In this document: positions 1 through 13,022 of the stretch, piece by piece | How positions within the stretch are numbered: position 1 is the first letter of the stretch | How the letters are laid out: each line of letters starts with the position of its first letter | DNA from: Chrysemys picta bellii | Taxonomy: Eukaryota; Chordata; Testudines; Emydidae | Length of the DNA: 64,000 nt | NCBI RefSeq assembly: GCF_011386835.1 | Contig: NC_088792.1 | Location: 236,350,394-236,414,393, forward strand | Direction: 5' to 3' | The notes under the pieces: generated by a model | Databases searched by the model: none | Seen by the model: the letters and a program-made list of their open reading frames with translations, nothing else | What the model was told of the DNA's origin: nothing | Position numbers and translations under genes: made by a program

Positions 1-3000
1 AGGAAGGTAAGATTATGTAATTTTCTACCTTTTTTAAAATAAATCAATGGAAATATTTCTTACTTTCTCTTTTTATGCCAGCTGAAGTTATGGTGTTGGT
101 GTAATTTTTTGCTTAGATGTAGAACTGGTGATTTGCTGCAGGCTGTCTTGAAAACATTACCATTATTTACTAAAAAGAGTTGGCCCCAGTCCTGCAATGA
201 CTGACTTAAATGGCATTATTTGTGCCTGTGAAATAGTTGCAGGGGTGGGTCCCTAGTTTGAACATTTAAGTTAGCACCTGAAAAACTGAAATAAAAAAGT
301 CTCCTAATGTCTGGATAGCATAGGGTGTTTTTAGTTTAGCTATTTGCTATTTTAAAATGTACACTTCTGATTTGATGTGTTATATTCTGATGTATCTTTT
401 ATAATTTTTCTGAAAAGATGATGTTTTAAATAAAAAAAAGTAGTACTCATTCAAATAATGTTACTTTTAGACTTCACAGGTCATTGACATCATCAAGTGT
501 TAGGTAAATTATGGCTTGGCTACTTCAAAGTAAATATTTACATCTTTACACATCTTTGAAGATGGAAAACAGAGATGATGATCAGAAATCATACAAGTAT
601 AGTCAGAGCAGCAAGGATGAGGGACAAAAATAGCAACAAATGTAGGTACTATAATATTTAAGCAATAGGTGGCAGTGTTACCTTAATGCTCTTTTCTTTG
701 AATTTAAAAAGGATGGGAGTACTTAAGAGGAACATGACATGTGTTTTACTTGTGCATAATTGCAGATATGTATAAACAAATTTAACACAGTACAGGATGT
801 TTTAGAAAACTTTTCCTAACAAAGTTTAATTTAAGTATCCATCCTTTACATTACCTTAATTTTTTTGTTCTACAGTGATTATTAATTAAAATATTATATT
901 GGAGTCCAAAATATTTATCTTATAGCTGGAAAATAAGTGAACAACATTTTCTATAGCATTTTAAAAAGTGACATCATTTTCAACTTCATTAACTATGGTA
1001 GTGAAAAACAACAATATTATAAAGTATGTGAAATACATTATTTTTCTGGACATTTCCAATTTAAAAATGTAGGCTCTACTTAATATAAGATCTAGAGTAT
1101 AGCACTTCCATAGAACTTACTATATACACCTTAAGAGTTTGTTTAGTATGTTCAGAACAGTATCACCGGTATATGCTTAAACGAGTCTACAAATCTTATT
1201 TCCCCTCTCCATACAAAAATGCTTCCTATGCACATCTTCCAGAAAGGGATACATAAACCAAAATAGGAGTGGCATCACTTAGAAAAACAGATATATAAGC
1301 AGACATTTTCAAATATACCAATATGCTTATTAATTTGAAACATAAAAGATTTCAGAAAAGGTAAAAATGTATAGCACAAATTAAGAATATTTGTAATTAG
1401 TTACAATTGTTTTGGTTATTTGAATGTTTATTCATATGCCCATTTCATCATATAATAATTAAAATACCATACTGACCAATGCAGCTGACATATTCCATAC
1501 CATGTGCTCTACTTCTAGGATACAGCTTTCATATAGTACTGCTCCAAGAAACACGTTCGTCAATGTGTGCTAGCAACACCGTGCTGTACTTTTGCAGTTT
1601 TGTTAAAGACGATGGATTTTCTATAGGATTTATATCTGTTTGATAATTAACCATTAACTATTTCTTATTTTGTACCCCTTTTTAATCTAAACAATAGCAT
1701 GTTACTTGTAAGAAGAAGAAAGGTAAATGATAATCATGCTGGGGAAAGAAGATAGTGATGGATAGAAGCAATGATGAAATGTGTCTGATAGGGTAGTTTT
1801 CTTCTGTACCACCATTTCGTTGCTGCTCTGGGACTACTGCAAAATGGTGGATACTTATATTTTATGGAAAATGTAAATTTTATAGTAACCTTTCTATAGA
1901 ATCTAAATTGCTACCTCCCTACACCCCTTTTATATTTCCTTGTAGAAATGAGTGTGTCAGGTTTTCCTTCTGAAACTAGCAATAATACGAATAAAGGTAA
2001 AAGCTCAGTAGCAAAATTATATGAGAATTCCCATGTACATGGACAATAATAAAACAAAAATGAATCACATTGGAAGATGTTTTCTTATTATTGAAAGTAA
2101 AGCAGAAGATTTTCATTAAGTGAATAAACTAAATTTCAGAGTTCTTTTCTCATCTTGCACAGCAGAAACCTGTAGTAGCTGGTTGCAAACATTTGTGGTA
2201 TTTTGCTAAAAACCTAAAGTCTTTATTTTCAAGAAAGTCTAATTAGTGGTAAAACTCAAGAAGAATTTGAGAGAGAGAGTTCCCAAACTTAGCTTTCTCC
2301 TTTACTGTTCCTACTGTCCCAGGGTTGACAGGTACATAGAGTGACAACAGCATGGTTCCCTTATCTATCTTCCTGGCTAGAGGGTATGGTGCTGTGGCAT
2401 TATGAGCATAGTAACCACTCACCTTGTCATGGCTTGTGGTAATACTAATTGTTTTTCATAGAACTACTTTATAAAATGGAAGGGAGCTAGAATGTGTGAC
2501 TAATAAAACTGATTTAGTAACCACATATATTAAAAAAAGAATACTGGTAAACAAAAAGTAAAGGAGAAAGGAATAAATCAAGAGGTGACATGTTCTGGAC
2601 ACTCTGAAGGGTAATATACAGAATGTTTTATTTTTGTAATTAAAATGAAATAGGTAGCTGGTATTGTCAAATATTGATAAAATATGTTTTAAATTAAGCT
2701 TAATTTCATCTATAATTTTGATGTAATTGACATTTAAAAAAAATATATATATACAAATATCTAAAATATTTCTGCACAAATTTTATGTTCATATATATTA
2801 CCAATTTTATATTAAGTTAGAATAAATGCCATTTTAAATTCTAGACAATGAAAATTAAAATGCAATTTCTAGGAATTCTACTGATACTTTATTGTACAAA
2901 TGTCAGGAAGATTTCAATGGAAAATATGTAAGCTTTGATATGGTATTTTGATCTAAAGCAGGATAATAGGATAGTATATATATTAATACTACTTAGTCTT

Positions 3001-4734
3001 AGAAAATGGAAGTTTTCAACTTTAGGTAACAGGTACCTAATGTTTATATATTGTATAGAATTTGGTATTCTGATGACATAAGCAGCAAAATACATAAAAT
3101 AACTGTTTAATCTCCAGAGGTGGTGATAACAATATTCAGAAAGAGTAAAGATGGATATTGAAATTTCCTTGCATGCATGCACTTGCATGCATGCACTCAT
3201 GCATGCACAGGATATGTTGGTTAGCAAACTGTGCCAGCTGGAGACCGAAGTGGTACTATGTTTCAAGGATCCCCTTAACTTCCACTTCACCCTAAATACT
3301 TTTACACAAGTGAATCAATTGACTTTCCTCTCAGTAAATGTTGACTGATAGCAATATGTAAAAACAACATTGCACTGGCTCATCACAAATGATTGGCTAA
3401 ATTGAGATTATTTCATTAATTGTGTTTGGTTTATTCTAAAATGTTCAAGCAGCAGTGAGGAAGCATATAATGGATTATTTCTTTGTTGTAGTACCTTAAA
3501 GTATTTTACACGTGAGACAACCATAACCTTATATGTACTATAGGAATATATATATATATTCTGGGGTGGGTATTTTTTGTAGTTTTTATATTACAGCTGT
3601 GCAACTGGCAGGTGTATTGGTGATGACCCTGTAAGAAAAAAAATCTATTTAATAACGAGCATAACAATGTACTGATGTTAAACTATGCAATCTGTTTTAA
3701 ATATACATTGGTCTTTTTAATAATTTCAATTCCTTTGGTTATTATATCAGCATATTTATATATCGTGCTCCTGAATACTTCACAATTCCATGTTACACAT
3801 AATATAGTCATAAGATGTAAAAAGCATTGTAGTTATTTTGTTTTCAATGTAAAAAAGGAAATTAATGCACATCACAATATTGTTTCAGAAAGGAAATCAT
3901 GGTTTTGTAAAAATCTGTAGCCAGTAAATTAATCCTCTCAGGAAAGGTATCAAAATCTTAAATGTAAGAATTGTATATGTTAAAATTATATTTAGAATAG
4001 TCATACTAATGGCCCTGCTTTTCACAACATAATACATGTTGTTGTAGTACCAGAGTCTGATTATACTTCATTTGCTAGGAATTTTACTATCATGTCACTT
4101 ATAAAGTTGACTATTATGGCATACAAACATACCTTTAGCTTCAGCACATATCACAATATCCTAAACATTTATAATACGCAGCAAGGAAAATTTTGCACAA
4201 CATCAGCCTATCAAACCTGCAATGTAGTCATGTCAAGCCAAAAGTTACACGGCTTTGGCAAAACAATGTAAACTGAATCATATTAAATCCTATAAATTTA
4301 CAGTGATGCATGATACTGCTACTATAGACAGGGCCTGTCAGAGTTACCATTGGAAACCCTTTTTTTCGGAGGTTTGTAACTTTGCTGTTTCAGTTCGGAT
4401 CAGGCTGAAATTTGACACAGAGATCATCAGCATAGGTACAGTTTAGAAACAAAATAAAAATCAAATCAGTTCAGCCTTTTTTTTTTAAACAGATTTGCAA
4501 AAAGAATTATTTGTGGAGTTTTGTATACTTGTGCATCTATTGGTGAAAAATAACTTAATTTTTAAAATGGAAAGAGAGAATTAGTATAACTCCAGAATGT
4601 AGTATGAACTATTTTTAAAAGCAAACCAATGGCTAAAAGATTTTTAAAACTACTTCTGACAATGTTTTAGCATGTACACACATTGGAAATAATTTTTGCT
4701 GTATAATACTATATTTCTTACTTTGGAAATTCAC
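1..4734. other. AT-rich non-coding DNA, no gene seen
   Basis: This is AT-rich sequence with stop codons in every frame. The few open frames here (longest 133 codons on the minus strand near 2.9-3.3 kb) have hydrophobic, low-complexity translations and no recognisable motif. I see no splice-flanked exon, promoter or RNA gene. A short stretch near 4330-4445 reads like an old dispersed repeat but I cannot name it. Confidence 0.6.
3170..3208. repeat. TGCA-rich simple repeat
   Basis: GCATGCAT units recur with small interruptions over about 40 bases. The sequence is locally self-complementary, so it could form a short hairpin. Confidence 0.8.
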
Positions 4735-4747
4735 ACTGATTTTAACA

Positions 4748-4972
4748 AGTATGAGAGGGGTAGCTGTGTTAGTCTATATCCACAAAAACAACAAGGAGTC
4801 CGGTGGTACCTTAAAGACAACCAGATTTATTTGGGCATAAGCTTTCGTGGGTAAAATACCCACTTCTTCAGATGCATGGAGTGGACCATGCATCTGAAGA
4901 AGTGAGTTTTTTACCCACGAAAGCTTATGCCCAAATAAATCGGGTAGTCTTTAAGGTGCCATCAGACTCCTT
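4748..4972 (+). mobile_element. Fold-back SINE-like insertion, copy 1
   Basis: A 13-bp direct repeat (ACTGATTTTAACA at 4735-4747 and 4973-4985) flanks the insert, as expected for target-primed retrotransposition. The left part starts with a head (GAGAGGGGTAGCTGTGTTAG), which has a weak resemblance to a pol III A box, and runs through a body with AAGCTTTCGTGGGTAAAA. The right part is the reverse complement of that body without the head. The centre is a hairpin with a 14-bp perfect stem around CATGCATC and a 6-base loop. The same body and the same head/inverted-body design occur at 11751-11930. I do not know the formal family name; a dispersed turtle short element is my inference. Confidence 0.8.
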
Positions 4973-4985
4973 ACTGATTTTAACA

Positions 4986-5874
4986 CAAGTCTGTGTGCTA
5001 TGCAGAGGACTGATTTTTTGTTTTAACTATGTTTTAGTGAATAAAGTTTCTAGTTGCTGTGGTAGCCAACTTTTTATTCTACGTGTTCAATGAAACCTGC
5101 ATGACAGACTACCTCCAATAAGCTATCCACTGTATTAAACAGTCATTAAATATTCCTAAGTTTCTTGTATGGTTTTATTTAACCCTTAGTTAAAGGCCCC
5201 CCCTAAGGTAGATGACTCTGGTCCCTTTTGATGAGCAAGTTTTGGTATCTCATAGCGGATGCTTTGTGTTTGATATTTGTGAACTAGCTTTAACTTGAAC
5301 ATAGAGTATATAAAACAGATAAAAATCCTACTTACAAAAATGCAAAACTAATAAGTTAAGGATGCTAGCTCTTCCTAAGTTACTTTATTTTGGTACCAAT
5401 ATTTTAGTTCAGTTTCCTATTAACTGGGTAGCCTTATATCAAATTTGACAGGGTGCAAGTCTTGGTTCTGAACATGCGTAGTATTTTTTTTTGTCATGTG
5501 CTTAATGTTGTTTACACTTAAGAGCACTTTAATTTCCCTTTTCTTTATTTTATCAAGTTGTACGTCTGATATTGCATTTGAAAAGCTTTAATAGGGCTCA
5601 TTGTTCAATATTTTTAAACTTTGTTTAGATGCTGCAACTTTTTTGTCATATTATTAACTTTGCTGAGTTTTCTGAGAGTGAACAGATTATTATTAAACAC
5701 TTTTAAATATAATTAATCATCCAGAGCAACAAAATAATTGTAAGTGGAAAAAAGGAATACTTTCTTGATGATACTGGCAAAGAGAAAAGCAGCACAATCT
5801 CCTCAGAGCAGCCATCATTCTGAATTTCACCACATTTGTCGATCAAGAAGCTCAATCTACTTGTTCACTTCCAT
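4986..5874. other. AT-rich non-coding DNA
   Basis: I see no gene, repeat boundary or regulatory motif that I can support in this stretch. Confidence 0.5.
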
Positions 5875-6240
5875 AAAATCTAGAGGTGGAAAAGACTGAA
5901 AGGTCATCTAGTCCCCACTCTCTGCTAATGCAGAATTGTTTCCCCACTGTATATTTGCTAATGTTTTGTTCCAGCTTTTAAATGTGCCTAGCAATGTGCC
6001 ATTCTCTTATTCCCAAGGGAGCTTATTCTACTGCCTAATAGATCTCACTGTCACGGATTTGTTTCCCCCACTGATATTTAGCCCAAATATTCCCTTTATT
6101 AATTTTGTCCCATTACTCCTAGTTATACCCTTTTTTATTATGCTAAATAATTCCTTTTTTCTATTTATGAATTATCAAAATGTAACGTTGCTGTTTTGCT
6201 TTTTATGGAAATGGTCTCAAACTGGCAAGACCTAAAATAT
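5875..6240 (-). mobile_element. CR1-lineage LINE 3' fragment
   Basis: The left edge carries an antisense CR1-style 3' end (AAAGGTCATCTAGTCC near 5900), matching in type the tail of the full CR1 copy at 44.2 kb read in reverse. The rest is diverged antisense 3' sequence of the element. Open frames across it are not meaningful. Confidence 0.6.
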
Positions 6241-6617
6241 GCTGAGTTAAATCTGCTATAAAAGACTTTAAAGACAATCACTATAACTTAAACATAGCAC
6301 TGTACTAGTAAGCTAAAATAAAACTGAAGTTTGAATAATTTTTGTTAGTTGAACTAAGGCATCCCTTAAAAGTAACATTGCCTTTCTGAGCTAGACCCAC
6401 AGTGATGTTATAGGGCCAGACTGTCCAACATGGAAGCCTAAACTGAGCTTCTGAAACTGTGCACCTTGAACTGAGCATAACCAGTGCATTTGTTGTAGGT
6501 ACACTTTAGGGCCAACCTTTGGAAATCCGGTAATCAGATACTACAGTAGTGAGCCCCATAGAAAAACTTGCAAAATCTATAAAAAGTATAACTTGCCAAT
6601 ATCCTCTGAACCAAATC

Positions 6618-6710
6618 AGCAGAGGTGAAAGTAAGCTAGTACCGGCTGGTACGATGTACCGGCAGCCACTTTCTTACTGGTACGGGCTGGGACACAGTTG
6701 ATGGTAAAGC
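6618..6710 (+). mobile_element. Possible hAT-type DNA transposon end
   Basis: The sequence begins CAGAGGTGAAAGTAAGC, a form typical of hAT termini (CAGNGGTG), followed by imperfect tandem GGTAC-containing words. No matching opposite terminus with an 8-bp target duplication was found nearby, so this may be only one end of a decayed non-autonomous copy. Confidence 0.3.
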
Positions 6711-7079
6711 GCTGCCTGGGCTCCTCCACATTATAGGCTGCTGTGGAGACTGAAACAATATCTGGCCTAGTTAGAGCAGCCCCAAGGGTTGCTTTAACTA
6801 ACAGCAGCCTCCCCAGGGCTGCCTATGGGTTTCACTGTATCACAGAATCTCTGTAGTGCTGAATGCTATGGACAGCCCCTCCCCAGCCTGCTTCCTCCTC
6901 TGACACCTGCAATGGCATTGGGCTGTTTACATCAGCCTTGTGCTTGTCCTGCACAGGAGCAATGCTCCCCTGGTACCTTTTGACCTTATAGACACCCTGA
7001 GCACCATATAGGTGTTGGAATGGTGGTCAGAATCAGCCCCTCCCTGTGAACACGTCTTGTGTTCATAAAAAATATTTTT

Positions 7080-7685
7080 TTCAGGGTTTCAACTATCCCA
7101 TCTGCAGGGGTCAGGAAAGGATTCCCCTCCTCTTCTCCCCTCCCTCCCCCTGACAGTGTATTCTATTTTTGTTGTTGTTGTTGTTTTTAATCTCCTTTCT
7201 CTGAAGTACCGGGGATGGTCAGGCCTGCAGATGGGAAGGGGCAGAGCTCTGAGGTGGCACCCAGCATTCTCTCTCAGGTGCTTGGCTGACTGGTTCTTGC
7301 TCCCGTGCTCATGGTCTACCTATTTGCCATATGTGGGGTCTGGAAGGAATTTTCCCCAAAGTCAGATCAGTAGGGATCATGGGGTTTTTTCACCTTCTTC
7401 TGCAGCATGTGAGTGTGTCTCATTTTTCCAGGATTATCTGGGTATATCTGATTTAATCATCTCCATGCCATGGCAGGGGCCTCAGACACTGGTGCACCGT
7501 GGTCTCTCTATTCATTGCCTGTGGCACATAATTTTCAAGTCTTCTTTGGGCTGTAATGCTTTGGTCTAATTTTGGTTGTTAAGCATAGTGTGAGGGCCCT
7601 GGGTGGTGCTGGTGGTCTGTGATGTACAGGAAGTCAGAGAAGATGATCTGGTGGTTCCTTCTGGCCTTAAACTCTATGACTCTAA
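7080..7685 (+). mobile_element. CR1 LINE 3' untranslated fragment
   Basis: The segment ends in GGCCTTAAACTCTATGACTCTAA, the CR1 style of terminus with a repeated ATTCTATG-like octamer, preceded by GATGATCTGGTGGTTCCTTC. This corresponds to the tail of the CR1 copy at 44.2 kb but from a different subfamily. The left boundary is uncertain. The 137-codon open frame across it is not a CR1 protein and looks accidental. Confidence 0.6.
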
Positions 7686-7689
7686 CATT

Positions 7690-9356
7690 CTGAGATCAGA
7701 GCTCTCATAAAGTTTGGGTGGGACATCAAGGAGAGAGCTCATTATCACAGGGTATATTATTTCCTAAGAAGTCCACACTGAGATTGGCAGGTTTTGAATC
7801 TGAAGGTGATGCTATTAGAGCAGCAGCAACTTCAAATCCATATCAGGTATGGCACAGCCATGGACAGGGGCGCCAATTACAGCACAGCTCCTGAAACAGT
7901 TATGCTGCCTGGAGACTGGTCAGTTATGAATTTGAATAGGTGTACAGAAGCTCTTAGATCTATGGGAAAGGAACCAGATTTCTCTCTGAATCTCAGAGCA
8001 TCTGCAAGAGACCAAATCCCTCCCACCAAATGGTAAATCAGATGAACTGTGTACAATTTTCAAAGTTGTTTTTTTTCTACTCTGATTTTTCCAGAGTTCT
8101 CTATATTTTTATTGAAACAACTGCTGTGAGCGTCATCAGCTTGAGGTTGAAAACTGCTACTGATAGTGTTACATTGCTGCACGTTACCTTCACTGTTACC
8201 TTCTGAATATTAGCTATTGTTTAAAACATGATGTTCACAACATTGGTAATTACTATTTGCATCAGGTCTGATTCTGCAAGGTATTGAGTAACCTAAACTC
8301 CCAGTGAAGTTAATAGAAACGGTGACTGCTCAGAATCCTTAAAAATCATGCCATATCTTGTTTTAAAATTTACCAGTAAATGTGTCTATAGAGATTTAGG
8401 CATATCACATTAGTCACTCATGTTTGAAGAATTGTAATTGTACTACCATTTTATTTAAACTATATAAACTGATGGGAAAGCCATACAAAGCTTTTGCTAT
8501 ATAGTTTTTTATACTAAGTTATATGTACTGTCTAAGTCATACAAGTATGAAAAAAATTAAGGCTAAGGGGAATTGTTATTTTACAGAATTAAAAATTACT
8601 TTTCTGGCTTATATATTATTTTATTTTATTTATTATGTCCCTTTGGGGATATGTGCTTAAAAAGAACAGATAATGTAAACAAAATCTTAGAGGCAGTGCT
8701 ACCTGCTTTACTTCACAATATTGTGTTTGTAGAACCCTTTCAGGGAATATTCTTTTTTACAAAATATACTTAAAACTCTTCTGTGAGCCCTTCAAACACA
8801 TAAAAGGTGCTGCTTGTAAACAGGTCCCACTGCCCTTGTTCTTTAGACTGGAGTGAGGCTGCTGAAAGGTTTCTGAGTGATGGTGCAATGTTTTAAATTA
8901 AATATAGATTTGGGGTTCTGAGCCTGCTGAGATGAGTGCTGTAAACATTGTAGGACCAATCAAAACAAACACGAGTGACACAAGTGATCTTCACTGAATC
9001 ATTTGGCGTTGCTCTTGACTCTTTTATGGATGAACACCTTTTGTTTCCTGTCACAGAACATTGTTTATAAATTAAAAAGCTGACTAAATACAAAGAGAGT
9101 TTATCACAGGATAAATAGCAGACTTTTAGCTCAAGCAGCTTTTGTACAAGTTAAAAGGTAAGCTGTACATAGCATGTAAGCAAGGAAGCCTTAGTATTTG
9201 GTACCATTGGGTTTTCCTTGTGTGATTAACCATTTGCCATACTTACTCAACCATATATTCTTTCTATTTACAGTACACCATTTCCATCACATGCAGTCAA
9301 GTGTAACTTCCAAAATAAGTTTGCTGCAGTTGAAAAGTAGTACTAAGTATCTCAGT
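7690..9356. other. Non-coding DNA with one weak repeat relic
   Basis: No gene is seen. Around 8262-8342 a stretch beginning GGTCTGATTCTGCAAGGTAT has the look of a short palindromic interspersed repeat, too decayed for a firm call. Confidence 0.4.
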
Positions 9357-9382
9357 TGTGTGTGTGTGTGTGTGTGTGTGTG
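9357..9382. repeat. (TG)n microsatellite
   Basis: Thirteen uninterrupted TG units. Open frames on both strands across it are products of the repeat. Confidence 0.95.
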
Positions 9383-11211
9383 TTCATTAGCATTTGTAGT
9401 GGCAGGTGTTAGAGCTCTTTTTGCGTGGTGTGAATACATTTTGCATTGGTAGATAGCATTGGTAAATCTTACACTGTAATCTTTTGGAAACAGTAACTTA
9501 ACATTATTCATGTTACTTAGCAAGAGAAGTTTAAAAGGATCACGCAGGCCAAAGCACCTTTCCCTTCCTAACAGTTGCAAAATGTTGCTCAGATAGGTTA
9601 TGGAACCATTAGCTAAAATGATTTGCAGCATTCTTTGACCAGAAAACATTTGCTTTGCTGGAGGAGGGGGACAGGATGGGAAGAATCCTTTCCTTACTTC
9701 CTCAGCTCATCTTACCTGTCAGGTCTGGGGTGGAAGAGAACTTTTCCATATGACTCCAGATGGGAGATAAGACTGGCCATGCACTACTGATTCCCAGGCA
9801 ACTCGAAGGGTATGATCATCTCGCTGGTGTGGTTTCAAAAGGGGTTGTGGCAAGATTGGATTCAGCATAAGGGAGTCACAGTGCAGACAGGGCAAAGAGC
9901 TCCTGTAAAAGACTTCCGTAACTTCATGCCATATAGTGATTTTTTTTTCTTATTGCTGTTGCATAACGGCTGGACTTCTCTCCTGGATGCGTTAGTCTGG
10001 TCATACTCTTCCTAGTCCTCTTTGACTTTATTTCATCCTGAGTCATTTTCCTTATTTAAAAATATATTTATGTACAGAGAATTGTCTCCTTTGGTGGAAA
10101 AGATTGTGTTCCTTTGTAATAAGGGATACTGTTGTAGGCAAAACAAATCTTAGGCCTGCTTATGTGTGCATAGTATAAACCCAAAGTGCATGATAGAAAC
10201 ACATAGTGATAATGAGCAATCCATATAGATGTGACTTTAATCCAAAGAAACAGAGGGAAGAGATCTTAAAAACCAAACAAAATAAATAATACTTTGTTTT
10301 CTATTAATCAAAACTCACATCAATATGTATCTTCCCCTTTAAGGGGCAACATAGCACATCCAGAATGTCTTATTCTGGATAAGAGAAAACAGAATAGTTA
10401 GTTAGTGGCCAAGAACACCCTGATGTTCTGTATTACAAATTGAAAGTGAAGGTTACTTTCTTGTAGACTTTATCTTAAAGCAGTAAAACAGGTAGCTGCA
10501 GCTACAACTGAAAGTATTGATTTTGTAATTTCAGCAAATTAAGAACAAGACAGGAAACCTATTAAACCTTTCCACTGATTGCCAGGGCAGTTTTTGGAGA
10601 TGCTAGTGTTGACATTAAAATTGCATACGCCTGTCTCTTTAAAGCTAAACATATACATTTTACGGAAGATAGTGCCAGTTAACATGCTGAAACAGAATCT
10701 TTATAAATCTGTGTAATTTCACATTTCAGATGTGAAACTTTTGAAGCCCAGTGACATGAATGTCAAGCAGCACATCTAAAATTTTCATAAATTATGGTTC
10801 ATGTTAGATGTGCTTTTATTACATTTTGATAAATTAAAATTTTTACAAAGCCAGAAGATTTTTGTAATAATAGCAAAGATAGTAACACTAGTAATAGCAT
10901 TATCTGTCAGAACATTATGAGTAATGATTATGTAAAAATCTATATAACAAAGGCTAACAGAAGAAATGATCAAATTATATTCTTCTATAGCCATGTATAA
11001 AACAAGTTATTTTATTACTATAGAGAAACCCAAACTTCTCTTAAAGCAAATTTAAAATTAGTTTTAAAAAATCAGTGTAATTACATTCGCATGAATCACA
11101 ATATTTAGGATCACCTATTTCATAAAGATTAATTTTAATGCTTTTTTTTTCATTATTGAATATAAATTAAAATGTAGCCCTTTTTGCACATAGGATATTT
11201 CTCATAACATA
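9383..11211. other. AT-rich non-coding DNA
   Basis: I see no exon, RNA gene or well-bounded repeat. Open frames are short and have no recognisable domain. Confidence 0.5.
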
Positions 11212-11990
11212 AAAATGGCCATACTGGGTCAGAGCAATGGTACATTTAGCCCACTACTCTCTCTTCTGACAGTAGCTGATGCCAGATGCTTCAAAGGGAA
11301 TGAACAGAGCAGGGCAATCATCAAGTAATCCATCCAGTCTCAGGTTTAGGAACACCCAGAGCGTGGGATTGCATCCCTGACCATCTTGGCTAATAGCCAT
11401 TGATGAACCTATCCTCCATTAATTTATCTAAACTCTTTTTTTAAATCCAGTTATAGTTTTGGCCTTCGCAACAAACCCGGCAACAAATTCCACAGGTTAA
11501 CTGTGCATTGTGTGAAGAAGTTCCTTTTGCTTGTTTTAAACGTGCTGCCTATTTTTTTCATTGTGTGACCCCTGGTTCTTGTGTTATGTGGAGGGGAAAA
11601 TAACACTTCTTCCTTATTCACTTTTTCCACACCACTCATGATTTTATAGACCTCTATCATATCTCCCTTTAGCTGTCCTTTTCCCAAGCTGAATAGTCAG
11701 TCTTTTTAATCTCGCCTTACGTGGAAGTTGTTCCATATTCTTAATCATTTGTAACAGATGTATTGGAGCATAAGCTTTCGTGGGTGAATACCCACTTCGT
11801 TGTCTTGCGTCTGACGAAGTGGGAATTCACCCACGAAAGCTTATGCTACAATACATCTGTTAGTCTTAAAGGTGCCACAGGACTCTGTTGCTTTTTACAG
11901 ATCCAGACTAACACGGCTACCCCTCTGATACTTAATCATTTTTGTTGCCCTTCTCTGTACCTGTTCCATTTCTAATATATATATTTTTGA
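11212..11990 (-). mobile_element. CR1-lineage LINE relic, interrupted
   Basis: On the minus strand a 78-residue frame at 11451-11687 reads GDMIEVYKIMSG, followed by FSPPHNTRTRGHTMKK, FKTSKRNFFTQ and LWNLLP. This is the C-terminal pattern after the reverse transcriptase of CR1-type LINEs; the CR1 at 44.0 kb has the comparable [21 protein letters not shown]. The copy is 5' truncated and has no reverse transcriptase core. It is split by the fold-back insertion at 11751-11930, and the interrupted sequence resumes cleanly at 11942. Exact outer limits are uncertain. Confidence 0.7.
11751..11930 (-). mobile_element. Fold-back SINE-like insertion, copy 2
   Basis: An 11-bp direct repeat (CTTAATCATTT at 11740-11750 and 11931-11941) flanks this 180-bp insert inside a LINE relic. 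Read on the minus strand it has the same head as copy 1 (GAGGGGTAGCCGTGTTAGTC), then the body with AAGCTTTCGTGGGTGAAT, then an inverted copy of the body lacking the head. The central loop is about 15 bases. It is younger than the LINE it interrupts. Head, body and asymmetric inversion match the element at 4748-4972 in the opposite orientation. Confidence 0.85.
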
Positions 11991-12887
11991 GGTAGTCCTT
12001 AATAAGAAAATTTGCTCCCCCCCAAAAAAAAGACCTGTGGAATTATATCTGGATTCCATAGTGAACACATCCTATGTTGGTGAGGATGTGAATTCTACAG
12101 TTTGTCTAATTTATAAACATTTAGTTTCATTGGAGCGGGCATTTGGCATCATTCCAGAGTGTAAATAAGCATGGGTTTTACACACCCAAATCTAATTTAC
12201 AGGCAAGTCATCATGTACATTTACTGCAGTAGCCAACGATTTGCCAGGTGCCCAAAATAGAAACAAACAGCAATAGAGAAGGCATCAGCGCATATGCAAA
12301 CTTTAAAAGAGAGTTTGGATTTGAAGCACCAAAGGCAATCGCACAGAGCAGAAAGAGGAAAACTTCAGAGAGAATATGTGAGTGAACACCGTTTTCCTGC
12401 GTGAACTTCAGGAATTTGGAGCAGGTTCACATTCATTCTTAAACATGTGTATGAGAATGTGATGATAGTGTTAAGTAGCAGAGCCATGCTTGGAAATGGG
12501 TTGGGACAATTCTAAAGATAAGGGCCTAGTGGACAGATGAACTGTGAAGGCCCACCATGAGTTTGATGGTAAGGGAGATCTGGAACAACCAGAGAGTCAG
12601 ATTGGAACCAGCTGCAGTTCTGTGGATTAAGAAATCCCTTTTCTCTCTCAGTTGGGGGTTCCTTCAGTTGATATGACCATACTACCCAATTAGCTCAGGG
12701 CTATATTGCCTATTTACAAGTAGTTTGGTCAGCCAATATTCAAGCATAAGTCTCCCCAGCTTACCAGAAGTGTGTGTGTATTACAGGATTGCAGCCTTGA
12801 GCACTATAGCTCTTTGTTTACCCAGTGGAAGCCTGGGCTAGTTATCTCCCACCCTGGCTGCTCATTATATGATTGTTGTTGTTATAG

Positions 12888-13022
12888 CTATGTATTATTT
12901 CTATTGAGGTAATACCTATGGACCCCCAAAGAAGGATTAGGGCCTTCTTGTGCTAAGCACTGTACATACAAAACCCACAAACGTGTCCCACCCCAGAGAG
13001 CTCACAATCTAGGATTTTAGAC
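12888..13022 (+). repeat. Ancient dispersed repeat, copy A
   Basis: It contains TGTGCTAAGCACTGTACATA, then a CCCACCCCAGAGAGCTCACAATCT block. Related words recur at 15160-15226, 40795-40885 and, inverted, at 41686-41760. I infer one old interspersed family from these internal matches. I cannot name it. Confidence 0.5.

Noticed and set aside
3170..3208. TGCA repeat as a CRISPR-like or regulatory array
   Set aside because: It is a simple sequence repeat in vertebrate-type DNA without spacers of regular length.
9198..9649. Overlapping frames with Cys-Val or Thr-His repeats
   Set aside because: They are translations of the TG microsatellite.
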